The notes: generated by a model from the sequence alone, not told the origin. A stretch of 13,714 bases of DNA from Nanoarchaeales archaeon (GCA_013215525.1 JABSQY010000007.1:1-13714), one strand, 5' to 3'. Positions 1 through 7,209 are shown, numbered from the stretch's first letter. Made by a program: numbers and translations.

Positions 1-5
1 AACAA

Positions 6-14
6 TTATAAATA
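6..14 (+). promoter_or_regulatory. TATA box of sufS
   Basis: The sequence TTATAAATA is centred 24 bp before the sufS ATG at 34. This spacing recurs before most genes in the window and fits archaeal TBP-dependent transcription starting at or next to the start codon, giving a leaderless mRNA. There is no Shine-Dalgarno sequence between the box and the ATG. Confidence 0.6.
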
Positions 15-33
15 AACATATATTAATAATATT

Positions 34-1317
34 ATGAAACAACTAAGTAACCAAGAATTAATCAAATACTTTAAAAAAATCAGAAAAGATTTTCCAATAT
101 TAAAACAAAAAGTACATGGTAAAAAATTAGTGTATGTTGACAATGGAGCAACTGCACAAAAACCTCAAGTAATGATTGATTCTATTTCAGATTATTATTC
201 TAAATATAATTCAAATGTACATCGAGGATTACACACGTTATCTGAGAAAGCAACTTCAGAATATGAAAAAGTTAGAACAAAAACTGCAAATTTTATTAAC
301 GCAAAAGAAGAAGAAATAATTTTTACAAGTGGGACAACTGCTGGATTAAATTTAATCGCAAATGGATTACTTGACAAAATAAAAAAAGATGATGAAATTA
401 TTATTTCAGAAATGGAACATCACGCAAACCTTGTAACTTGGCAACAACTAGCATTAAAAACTGGCGCAAAATTAAAATATGTTAAAGTTCTACAAAATGG
501 AGAATTAGATTTCAAACAAGCAGAATCTTTATTAAATAAAAAAACTAAAATCTTAGCAATAACTCACATTTCAAATGTTCTTGGAACAATTAATCCTATT
601 AAAAAAATAATTGAAATAGTTAAGAGAAAAACAAATCATAAATGTTTAACAATTATTGATGGTGCTCAAAGTATTGGACACATGCCAATTGATGTGAAAA
701 AACTTGATTGTGATTTTTTTGTATTTTCAGCTCACAAAATGTGTGGGCCTACTGGAATTGGAATAGTTTATGGAAAATACTCTGCACTTGAAAAAATTAC
801 ACCTTCAATTTATGGTGGAGATATGATACTTGAAGTTGAATTTGAGAAATCTTCTTTTAATAAAATTCCGTTTTGTTTTGAAGCGGGAACTCCAAACATC
901 GCAGACACAATCGCATTTGGAACTGTGATTGATTATCTATCAAACATAGGAATGAAAAACATTGAACATTACGATAAAATTTTAACAAAGTATTTTTTAG
1001 ATGAAATTAAAGATTTAGAAAAAAATTATGGATTTCATTTTTATGGTCCAAAAGCAATTTCAAAAAAATCAGCAGTGTTCTCTTTCACAATTGATGGTGT
1101 ACACTCTCATGATATTTCAACAATTTTAGATAAATTTGGAATTGCTGTTCGAGGTGGACATCATTGCGCAATGCCTCTTACAAACTCAGTTATGAAAGTA
1201 GTTGCAAGTTCAAGAATTAGTTTTTATTTTTATAATACAATTTCAGAAATAGACTACATTATTAACTGTTTAAAGAAAGTAAAATCAGAATTTGACAAAG
1301 GAGAATTCTTATTTTAA
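34..1317 (+). CDS. sufS: SufS-type cysteine desulfurase
   Basis: This is a PLP-dependent cysteine desulfurase of the SufS (group II) class. It takes sulfur from L-cysteine as an enzyme persulfide, releasing alanine, for Fe-S cluster assembly in the cytoplasm. Visible signatures are the N-terminal DFPIL and YVDNGATAQKP region (about 19-44), EHHAN (129-132), the DGAQ motif that contacts PLP (209-212), the Schiff-base lysine K235 in SAHKMCGP, and the active-site cysteine C378 in RGGHHCAMP. The length of 427 residues is slightly above the usual 400-410. The ATG at 34 is chosen because a TATA box lies 24 bp upstream and the N-terminus aligns with family members. The gene stands alone, 123 bp before an ABC exporter pair; sufC lies about 3.4 kb downstream. 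No sufE or sufU partner is visible. Confidence 0.95.
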   Translation: MKQLSNQELIKYFKKIRKDFPILKQKVHGKKLVYVDNGATAQKPQVMIDSISDYYSKYNSNVHRGLHTLSEKATSEYEKVRTKTANFINAKEEEIIFTSGTTAGLNLIANGLLDKIKKDDEIIISEMEHHANLVTWQQLALKTGAKLKYVKVLQNGELDFKQAESLLNKKTKILAITHISNVLGTINPIKKIIEIVKRKTNHKCLTIIDGAQSIGHMPIDVKKLDCDFFVFSAHKMCGPTGIGIVYGKYSALEKITPSIYGGDMILEVEFEKSSFNKIPFCFEAGTPNIADTIAFGTVIDYLSNIGMKNIEHYDKILTKYFLDEIKDLEKNYGFHFYGPKAISKKSAVFSFTIDGVHSHDISTILDKFGIAVRGGHHCAMPLTNSVMKVVASSRISFYFYNTISEIDYIINCLKKVKSEFDKGEFLF

Positions 1318-1324
1318 TATCTAT

Positions 1325-1342
1325 TTTTCATTTTCATTTTCA
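1325..1342 (+). repeat. Three tandem TTTTCA units after sufS
   Basis: Three perfect tandem copies of TTTTCA begin 8 nt after the sufS stop codon. The T-rich run could act as an archaeal poly-T terminator on the plus strand. No hairpin accompanies it, so the terminator role is only inferred. Confidence 0.4.
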
Positions 1343-1411
1343 TTAAAAAATTTAATATTTTTGGTTTCAAACTTAAACTTCAGTTTTCATATTTTTTGTA
1401 GTTACGCTTTG

Positions 1412-1440
1412 TATTAAAAGAAATATTATTAATATTTCTT
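1412..1440 (+). promoter_or_regulatory. Promoter and palindromic operator of the ABC exporter
   Basis: A weak TATA-like element, TATTAAAA at 1412-1419, lies 25 bp before the ATG at 1441. It runs into a perfect inverted repeat: arms AAGAAATATT (1418-1427) and AATATTTCTT (1431-1440) with a 3-nt centre. The palindrome fills the space from the TATA box to the start codon, where a bound dimeric repressor would block initiation. A 5' hairpin in a longer transcript is the alternative reading. The sequence is seen; the regulatory role is inferred. Confidence 0.5.
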
Positions 1441-2184
1441 ATGACTAATCCCCCAAATAAGACTCCAATATTAAAATTTAATAATATCTGTAAAAGTTTT
1501 GGGAATAAACATATTTTAGAAAATGTCACATTTGAAATTTTTGATGGAGAAGTAATTTCAATATTTGGTTTATCTGGTTGCGGGAAATCAACTTTATTGT
1601 CAATTTTGTGTGGTTATGAAAAACAAGATTCAGGAACAATTACTTGTGAATCTAAAGAGTGTAAAAAATTATTTTTTAAAGGAATTCGAGAATCAGAAGT
1701 AATTCGTTCATTATTTGGATTTGCATCTCAAGAACCATCTTTTTATCCAAATCTTACTGTATTTGATAACTTAAAATATTTTGGAACATTATTATCAGTT
1801 CCAAAAAAAGAATTAGTAGATAGGATACACGACATTCTACACATTTTAAATCTAACTGGAGTTGAAAAAATGAAAAGTTCATCTTTATCTGAGGGAATGA
1901 AAAAACGTTTAGATATTGCGTGTTCAATAATTCATAATCCAAAAATATTAATTCTTGATGAACCTACTGCAAATTTAGACTTTCAACTTCGTGACGAATT
2001 ACTTGATTATGTAAAAGAAATAAATAAAAGAGGAATGACAATTATTTTTGTATCTCACTATGTAGAAGAAGTAATTCAAATTTCAGATAGAATCGCAATA
2101 ATTTCAAATTCATATGTTGAAGTTATGAAAAATGATTCTACATTTAAAGCTCAATATCAAAGTAAATTAGAGACTAAAGTTTAA
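1441..2184 (+). CDS. ABC transporter ATP-binding subunit (ABC-2 exporter type)
   Basis: This 247-residue nucleotide-binding subunit powers the permease encoded directly downstream. Motifs in order are Walker A GLSGCGKST (43-51), the Q-loop glutamine Q97 in SQEPSFYPNLTV, a signature LSEGMKKR (149-156), Walker B ILILDE (169-174) followed by the PTANLD D-loop (175-180), and the switch histidine H206. The signature reads LSEGM in place of LSGGQ, a variation common in exporter-type ATPases of the CcmA/YhaQ kind. The stop codon is separated by 1 nt from the permease ATG, so the two are surely co-transcribed. An operator-like palindrome sits immediately before the ATG. The transported substrate cannot be told from sequence. 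Confidence 0.93.
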   Translation: MTNPPNKTPILKFNNICKSFGNKHILENVTFEIFDGEVISIFGLSGCGKSTLLSILCGYEKQDSGTITCESKECKKLFFKGIRESEVIRSLFGFASQEPSFYPNLTVFDNLKYFGTLLSVPKKELVDRIHDILHILNLTGVEKMKSSSLSEGMKKRLDIACSIIHNPKILILDEPTANLDFQLRDELLDYVKEINKRGMTIIFVSHYVEEVIQISDRIAIISNSYVEVMKNDSTFKAQYQSKLETKV

Positions 2185-2185
2185 A

Positions 2186-4159
2186 ATGGGAAAAATAATT
2201 CAAACAATAAAAAAAAATTATAAAGTATTATTTAGAAATAAATTTTCATTGTTTATTTTATTATTGGGCCCAATTATTTTAACATTTTTAATTGGATTTT
2301 TTTATTTTAATTCAAATTCATTTGCAATTAACCTTGGAGTTCATTCGCCAGATGATTCAGAGTTTAATACTTTTTTTCAGACAGAACTAGCTAAATCTGA
2401 TTTTTCAGTTTTAAAATTTAACTCTCAATTAGAATGTGAAGATGCAATAAAATCAGGAATTCTTCATGCATGTATTTATCTTCCTAAAAATTTTAATATA
2501 AATGATAGTTCAAATAATGATTTAATATTAAAACTAGATACTTCAAGAGGAGACATAGTTGCAGTTACAGAAAATCTAATTAACGATCAAATCACAAAAA
2601 TATCAACACAAGTTCAAATTAGAAATACTGATAAATTATTAGACATAATAAATCATTCAGAACAATTTGTAGATTATACAAATTCTGAAATTGAAAAAGT
2701 TACAACTATAAATAATAATTTAAAAACTTCAAACGAATTAATTAAAACTAGAACATCAGAATTTACAAGTTTATTAGATATTGAATCATTAGGTATTTCA
2801 GACTTAGCAAAAAATTATAAAAATTTAAATTCTTCAATTGACTCATTCACAAAAGCTGGAATTAAATCTTCAAACATTACAATAAATAAAATAACTAATG
2901 CAATTTCTGAGTTAGATGATGCTAATAGTTCTTCATCTAGTGATATTAAGAGTTTAATAAAAACTGCAAGAATTGAGTCTGAAACAAGTAATCAAAAATT
3001 TAATTCAATTAAATCTTCATATGATTTAAAATTATTAGGAGCAACTGTTATTAAAATAGAAAGTAAATTAACTGATGCTACAAAAAATTCAGCAGGACTT
3101 GCCGGAGACATCTCATTTGATTTAAATCAAAATAAAGTAATATTAGATAATGCGAGTGGTATTTTAACAAATATTAATACAAGGGGAATTGATTTTAAAA
3201 AAACCATTGAAACACTAGACTCAAAAAACGCGCAAACTTTAATGACTCCAATTTCAGTAGATATTCAAAATGTTGTAGCAAACTCCTCAGTTCATTTAGT
3301 ATCAGTTTTTCCAAGTTTAATTGTTGGATTAATTTTTATAATCTCTTTAATTATGTCTTCTATGTTTATACTTACAGAAAGAAAAAATAAAGCCCATTTC
3401 AGAAATTTTATGAGTAAAAATTCAGCATTTAATTTTTTAATAGGAGATTTTATTTCTTTAACATCAATTGTTTTTATGCAAGCAGCTTTAATAATTAGTT
3501 TATATCATTTCTGGTTCTTAAAATCAACAGACTACATACAATTCGCAACACTGCTTGCAATGATAATTCCAGTAATTTCAATATTTGTTTTAGTTGGAAT
3601 GTCTATTGGATATTTAACTAAAAATGAATCCAGTAATGTAATCTTAACATTTTTAGTAATTTTAAGTTTTTTAACTTTATCTGGAAAAATTCTTCCTCTT
3701 GAAGCGCTTACTAGTTCAGTTGCACAAATTGCAATGAAAAACCCATTTTTATTAAGTGAAGGAATAATTAGAAAATTTTTATTATTTGGAGTTGAGATAA
3801 CTCAAATGAAAACTGAGGTAATATTACTTTTAAGTTATATTGGTTTATTTTTATTTTTAAATTTCATATTTGAATCTTTTTCTAAAAAAAGATTTTTATA
3901 TGGAATTTACGCTCAAATAGTTATTGGAATTAAAAATCATCTACTCCGTCCAAAATCTATATCAGCACCAAGCTCAACACTTACAAGTCCAGTTAAGAAA
4001 TCAACTCTACAAGTGGATACAGTAAAAGATGTAAAACCAATAATTGAAACAATAAAAACTGAAAAAGTTGATATTCTAATTAAAGAAAAAGAATCAGAAC
4101 CAGAAGTATTTGAACTTGAATCATTAGCAAGTCTGAATGAAAAACTTAAAAAATTGTAA
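2186..4159 (+). CDS. ABC-2 type permease with large extracellular domain
   Basis: The 657-residue protein has ABC-2/YhgE-Pip-like topology. One membrane segment lies near the N-terminus (about 20-42), then an external region of about 330 residues, then five membrane segments (about 373-396, 413-443, 452-475, 483-503 and 545-562). The external region is rich in Ser, Thr and Asn, with many heptad-like stretches (about 130-345) that suggest helical coiled coils. A hydrophilic cytoplasmic tail of about 80 residues follows the last segment (580-657); it starts basic and ends rich in Glu and Lys. The gene follows its ATPase after 1 nt. A role exporting or moving an envelope component fits the family, but the substrate is unknown. 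A short hairpin overlaps the stop codon. Confidence 0.85.
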   Translation: MGKIIQTIKKNYKVLFRNKFSLFILLLGPIILTFLIGFFYFNSNSFAINLGVHSPDDSEFNTFFQTELAKSDFSVLKFNSQLECEDAIKSGILHACIYLPKNFNINDSSNNDLILKLDTSRGDIVAVTENLINDQITKISTQVQIRNTDKLLDIINHSEQFVDYTNSEIEKVTTINNNLKTSNELIKTRTSEFTSLLDIESLGISDLAKNYKNLNSSIDSFTKAGIKSSNITINKITNAISELDDANSSSSSDIKSLIKTARIESETSNQKFNSIKSSYDLKLLGATVIKIESKLTDATKNSAGLAGDISFDLNQNKVILDNASGILTNINTRGIDFKKTIETLDSKNAQTLMTPISVDIQNVVANSSVHLVSVFPSLIVGLIFIISLIMSSMFILTERKNKAHFRNFMSKNSAFNFLIGDFISLTSIVFMQAALIISLYHFWFLKSTDYIQFATLLAMIIPVISIFVLVGMSIGYLTKNESSNVILTFLVILSFLTLSGKILPLEALTSSVAQIAMKNPFLLSEGIIRKFLLFGVEITQMKTEVILLLSYIGLFLFLNFIFESFSKKRFLYGIYAQIVIGIKNHLLRPKSISAPSSTLTSPVKKSTLQVDTVKDVKPIIETIKTEKVDILIKEKESEPEVFELESLASLNEKLKKL

Positions 4160-4165
4160 TTTTTT
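4148..4165 (+). terminator. Hairpin over the permease stop codon
   Basis: Perfect arms AAAAAATT (4148-4155) and AATTTTTT (4158-4165) flank a 2-nt loop, and the TAA stop at 4157-4159 lies inside the structure. T-rich sequence follows. It resembles an intrinsic terminator for the exporter operon. Confidence 0.45.
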
Positions 4166-4212
4166 AATTTTTGTAAAGTATTTTTAAACATTGTTTAAAA
4201 ATTTCTTAAATA

Positions 4213-4243
4213 TTTATATTTATAATTTTGACATTGTCAAAAT
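4213..4243 (+). promoter_or_regulatory. TATA box plus palindromic operator of candidate mini-gene
   Basis: TTTATATT at 4213-4220 is centred about 25 bp before an ATG at 4242. Between them is a perfect palindrome with arms ATTTTGACA (4225-4233) and TGTCAAAAT (4235-4243) around a single T. It covers the expected transcription start and touches the start codon, the usual place for a repressor site. A second short palindrome, GTTCGAAC (4244-4251), follows at once. The elements are seen; the function is inferred. Confidence 0.5.
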
Positions 4244-4319
4244 GTTCGAACTTAAAAAATTATTTTTTTTTCTTTTTTCATATACTATTTTTATACAGAA
4301 AATAAATAAAAATTTGTAG
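4242..4319 (+). CDS. Candidate 25-residue hydrophobic microprotein
   Basis: This short frame starts with MFELKK, continues as a hydrophobic core LFFFLFSYTIFI (residues 7-18), and ends in a basic, polar tail containing QKINK. It would be a single membrane-inserted peptide. The coding case rests on context: a TATA box at the leaderless distance, a perfect palindrome between that box and the ATG, and a stop codon (TAG, 4317-4319) in the loop region of a hairpin at 4309-4328. The whole unit is about 115 bp and lies between the exporter operon and the convergent ferredoxin gene. Against it: poly-T sequence encodes Phe and Leu by default, and the T-rich stretch could simply belong to a terminator. 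No family is recognised. Confidence 0.35.
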   Translation: MFELKKLFFFLFSYTIFIQKINKNL

Positions 4320-4328
4320 ACAAATTTT
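4309..4328. terminator. Bidirectional hairpin at the ferredoxin 3' end
   Basis: Arms AAAATTTGT (4309-4317) and ACAAATTTT (4320-4328) enclose AG. The structure overlaps the minus-strand ferredoxin stop codon (4327-4329) and the stop of the candidate microprotein (4317-4319). On the minus strand it is followed by a T-rich run. An almost identical hairpin occurs at 7238-7259. Confidence 0.55.
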
Positions 4329-4677
4329 ATTTAATAGTAAAATCTGCTTCAAATTTTAACTTTAATTTAACAGTTGGATTATTATCAAATTCTTTAATTG
4401 TTGTAATACATGTAAGAGCTTCATTTTCAGCTAGACTTTTCAAAACAATCTTGTGACTTCCTTCTCTATCAATAAATTCAGCACCATCTAAAATTTCAAC
4501 AATACAAGCTCCACAACTTCCACCCATACATCCATACGGCATTTTAATTCCACTAACTAATAAATAGTCAAGAAGTGTTTTATCCATTCTTAATCTTTTA
4601 TTATAGGATTCTTCCTTACTTACTTCAATAGTTCCAATCAATTTATTACTCAAAGAATAAATTTCTAATTTTGTCAT
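4327..4677 (-). CDS. [2Fe-2S] ferredoxin
   Basis: This 116-residue electron carrier has the plant/adrenodoxin-type beta-grasp pattern. The cluster ligands are C50, C55 and C58 in GCMGGSCGAC and C90 in ALTC, matching CX4CX2C followed about 31 residues later by the last cysteine. It probably moves electrons in the cytoplasm; the partner enzyme cannot be named. The gene is divergent from sufC across 86 bp and has its own TATA box 24 bp before the ATG, so a leaderless start at 4677 is favoured. Its position beside Fe-S assembly genes suggests it may serve that pathway or be co-regulated with it, which is inference. Confidence 0.9.
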   Translation of the reverse strand: MTKLEIYSLSNKLIGTIEVSKEESYNKRLRMDKTLLDYLLVSGIKMPYGCMGGSCGACIVEILDGAEFIDREGSHKIVLKSLAENEALTCITTIKEFDNNPTVKLKLKFEADFTIK

Positions 4678-4763
4678 AATAAATTAAATATTTATCTATA
4701 TAAAAAGGTATTTATTATTTAAATAAAAAGTATTTTTATAAACACAAAACTATTACTATAAAT
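4678..4763. promoter_or_regulatory. Divergent promoter region, ferredoxin / sufC
   Basis: The 86-bp spacer contains two TATA boxes facing apart: CTATATAAAA at 4696-4705, read on the minus strand for the ferredoxin (24 bp from its ATG), and TTTATAAA at 4735-4742 for sufC (25-26 bp from its ATG). Between them lies a 12-bp perfect palindrome, TTATTTAAATAA (4715-4726), a possible shared operator. Both genes appear leaderless. Confidence 0.6.
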
Positions 4764-5501
4764 ATGAACGAAAATAAACTACAAATAAAAAACATTAGCT
4801 GTAGAGTTAATGATACACAAATTCTAAAAAATATCTCATTTGAAATCGAATCAGGTAAGGTTGTTGTACTAATGGGACCAAATGGTGCTGGAAAATCAAC
4901 TATTTCAAATGTTTTAATGGGAAATCCAAAATACGAAGTAACATCAGGAACAATTATGTTAAATGGTGAAGACATTACAGATTTACCAGTAAATGAGAAA
5001 GCAAAAAAAGGATTATTTATGAGTTTTCAATCACCAGTAGAAATTTCAGGTATAACTATGACAAATTTTTTAAGAACATCATATAATTCACTAAAAAATA
5101 CAAACATTCAATTAGGAGAATTTATGAAATTACTAAAAACAAATATGGCAGAATTAGGACTAGACTCAAAATTTAGAAGTAGATTTGTAAACTCTGGATT
5201 TTCAGGTGGAGAAAAAAAAAGAGCTGAATTATTACAATTAATGTTATTTGAACCTAAATATGTAATATTAGATGAAATTGATTCTGGACTTGATGTTGAT
5301 GGAATCAAATTAGTATCTGAAATGTTAAATAACATTTTGAAAAAAAGAAAAATGGGTGTTTTAATTATTACTCACTATAATAAAATATTAGAATATATAA
5401 AACCTGATTCAGTAATAGTATTAAAAAACGGTGAAATTTCGCAAACCGGTGGAATTGAACTAGCACATAAAATACTAGAAAGTGGATTTAATAAACAATA
5501 A
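4764..5501 (+). CDS. sufC: SufC, Fe-S assembly ATPase
   Basis: SufC is the ABC-type ATPase of the SufBC(D) scaffold that assembles Fe-S clusters in the cytoplasm; it is not a transporter. The 245-residue protein has Walker A GPNGAGKST (38-46), Q-loop glutamine Q89 in SFQSPVEI, signature FSGGEKKR (146-153), Walker B VILDEIDSGLD (167-177), and switch histidine H204. The EIDSGLD wording, instead of the transporter-like EPTSGLD, is the SufC hallmark, as is the SPVEI sequence after the Q-loop glutamine. The start at 4764 is supported by a TATA box 25-26 bp upstream. SufB and SufD, its obligate partners, are not in the window, so they must lie elsewhere. The last 20 nt overlap the next gene. Confidence 0.95.
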   Translation: MNENKLQIKNISCRVNDTQILKNISFEIESGKVVVLMGPNGAGKSTISNVLMGNPKYEVTSGTIMLNGEDITDLPVNEKAKKGLFMSFQSPVEISGITMTNFLRTSYNSLKNTNIQLGEFMKLLKTNMAELGLDSKFRSRFVNSGFSGGEKKRAELLQLMLFEPKYVILDEIDSGLDVDGIKLVSEMLNNILKKRKMGVLIITHYNKILEYIKPDSVIVLKNGEISQTGGIELAHKILESGFNKQ

Positions 5502-6843
5502 AAGTAAATTAAAAAAAAACATTTTTTCTATATTTTCAACTATTTATAATCATTCAAAAAAAGCAATATCAACTGTAGTATCTTTATCATTATTATTATT
5601 AACTTCAATAATAATTTATACAATAGTATCCTCTTATTTTGATTTAACTTTAAATACTTTTGAATTAGACAATGAATTTAAAAATTTTGATTCAGAAATT
5701 GAAATAATAAAAGTTGATGGAGCTATACTTACTTTAAAAAATGATTTTAAAAATAATTTAAAATTAACTTCAATAAAAATTTCACATAAAGAATGTACAC
5801 TATCTTCAAATACTATACCTCTTGGAATTTCTGAACTTGATATTGGGGACTGTACAAAAGATTTATCTCTTGAAACAATTTATCCAATAATTATTTCTAC
5901 TCAATATGGTGTAATATTTGAGAATGAAATTTTCAACAAAATTTATACTTTTTTAGATACTTTAAATATTTATTATATAACACCAACACCAACACATTTA
6001 ACTTTATTTAGTGGAAATTCAATTTATGTAAATATAACAGAACCAATTTCAAATAATCTGTCAACATGGACAAATTTAGATGATTCATTAATTGGATATT
6101 GGAACTTTGATTCAACTAACTCAACACATGTTTTAGATTTATCAGGGAACAATTATCATGGTAAAATTCAAAATGGAGCAATAATAGAAAATACAAATAA
6201 AATTCGTGGTTATTATGGAATTTTTAAAACTAATCCGGCTCAAATTAATATTACAAATTTTAATTGGGATAATTCAGGTGGGCCTGTAACAGTTTCATAT
6301 TGGAATTATATGGAAACAGTAAATGTAGACAGGGCAGTTCTTTTTTCTTTTGGGCCTTATGGAGTTGGTACTGGCGATAGATTTCAAGCACATAGTCCGT
6401 GGATTGATAATTTCATTTATTGGGATTATGGAGATTTATCAACAACTGGAAGAATTACTACTAATTACATGGATTATTTAGATAAATGGACTCTTGTAAC
6501 TCTAGTTTCAGAAGGTAATGAAGGTAATTTTAAAGCAATCTATCTAGATGGTGAACTTAAAAATAGTGCAACAATATCTGATGGTCCAGATAAACCTTTA
6601 AGTAATGGTTTGATTGGAAAAGGATTACAATTTAATTCACATGATGGTGGGATTGATGAATTAATGATATTTAATAGAGTATTATCAGCTAATGAAATTA
6701 AATCTTTATATGATTCAAAATTAAATAAATTTGAAATTCAATTTTCAAATTTAGATTATGGTAATCATACATTTGAAACTTGTACAATTGATATTAATGG
6801 TAACTATGGATGTTTAGAAGAAAGAACAATAATATTATCGTAA
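5482..6843 (+). CDS. Pilin-like surface protein with LamG domain
   Basis: The 453-residue protein begins with an archaeal class III (type IV pilin/archaellin) signal: basic residues, KKA at 26-28, then ISTVVSLSLLLLTSIIIY (29-46). Processing by a prepilin peptidase is expected between A28 and I29. A domain of about 150 residues with two cysteines follows (C105, C124). A LamG/concanavalin-like jellyroll runs from about 203 (LIGYWNFD, then LDLSGNNYHGKI) to 410 (GIDELMIFNRVLSANEIKSLY). The last 40 residues resemble an Ig-like strand region with two cysteines (C434, C444). It is probably anchored on the cell surface and may bind glycans or other cells; the ligand is unknown. The only standard start before the signal is GTG at 5482, which overlaps sufC by 20 nt with no Shine-Dalgarno, so the start is uncertain. 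Confidence 0.8.
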   Translation: MDLINNKSKLKKNIFSIFSTIYNHSKKAISTVVSLSLLLLTSIIIYTIVSSYFDLTLNTFELDNEFKNFDSEIEIIKVDGAILTLKNDFKNNLKLTSIKISHKECTLSSNTIPLGISELDIGDCTKDLSLETIYPIIISTQYGVIFENEIFNKIYTFLDTLNIYYITPTPTHLTLFSGNSIYVNITEPISNNLSTWTNLDDSLIGYWNFDSTNSTHVLDLSGNNYHGKIQNGAIIENTNKIRGYYGIFKTNPAQINITNFNWDNSGGPVTVSYWNYMETVNVDRAVLFSFGPYGVGTGDRFQAHSPWIDNFIYWDYGDLSTTGRITTNYMDYLDKWTLVTLVSEGNEGNFKAIYLDGELKNSATISDGPDKPLSNGLIGKGLQFNSHDGGIDELMIFNRVLSANEIKSLYDSKLNKFEIQFSNLDYGNHTFETCTIDINGNYGCLEERTIILS

Positions 6844-6850
6844 AAATAAC

Positions 6851-6858
6851 TTTATAAA
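6851..6858 (+). promoter_or_regulatory. TATA box of [4Fe-4S] ferredoxin gene
   Basis: TTTATAAA is centred 25-26 bp before the ATG at 6880, so the transcript is expected to be leaderless. It lies just after the stop codon of the LamG gene. Confidence 0.65.
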
Positions 6859-6879
6859 ACTATAGCAACTAATTAACAT

Positions 6880-7167
6880 ATGAGTGACGGAAATAAAAAT
6901 TATAGAGTAGAACACGACAGAGATATTTGTATTGGATGTTCGGCGTGCGCAAGTGTTTGCCCAAAATATTGGACAATGGAATCAGATGGAAAATCAGATT
7001 TAGTTGGAGGAATTGATAATGGTGATGGAATTCAAAAACTTGGAACAAATAAGAAACCCTTAACTGAAGACTTTGAAGCAAATATGGATGCTGCAGAATC
7101 TTGTCCTGTAAACTGTATTCATGTATTTGAAGTAAAAGAAGACGGAACATCTAAAGACCTTATTTAA
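6880..7167 (+). CDS. [4Fe-4S] ferredoxin
   Basis: This 95-residue ferredoxin binds one [4Fe-4S] cluster, to judge from the motif C17-IG-C20-SA-C23-ASV-C27-P and the distal SC75PVNC79I. In single-cluster ferredoxins the ligands are the first three cysteines and the distal CP cysteine, here C17, C20, C23 and C75. C27 and C79 are left over and could form a disulfide, as known in Pyrococcus-type ferredoxin, or be remnants of a two-cluster ancestor. The middle 40 residues are acidic and Gly/Asp-rich. It is a cytoplasmic electron carrier. It has its own TATA box and is convergent with the dCMP deaminase gene across a spacer with three hairpins. Confidence 0.93.
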   Translation: MSDGNKNYRVEHDRDICIGCSACASVCPKYWTMESDGKSDLVGGIDNGDGIQKLGTNKKPLTEDFEANMDAAESCPVNCIHVFEVKEDGTSKDLI

Positions 7168-7175
7168 AAATAGAA

Positions 7176-7196
7176 TAAATTTCTTTTAGAAATTTA
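7176..7196 (+). terminator. Hairpin after ferredoxin gene
   Basis: Perfect 9-bp arms TAAATTTCT (7176-7184) and AGAAATTTA (7188-7196) with a TTT loop begin 9 nt after the ferredoxin stop codon. It is likely the plus-strand terminator. Confidence 0.5.
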
Positions 7197-7209
7197 ACTA
7201 CTTAATCAC

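Noticed and set aside
1325..1342. TTTTCA repeats as part of a CRISPR array
   Set aside because: The units are 6 bp and directly adjacent with no spacers; no cas gene is near.
4764..5501. SufC as a transporter ATPase linked to the nearby ABC permease
   Set aside because: The EIDSGLD Walker B/D-loop wording and the SPVEI sequence after the Q-loop glutamine are SufC hallmarks, and the permease already has its own ATPase.
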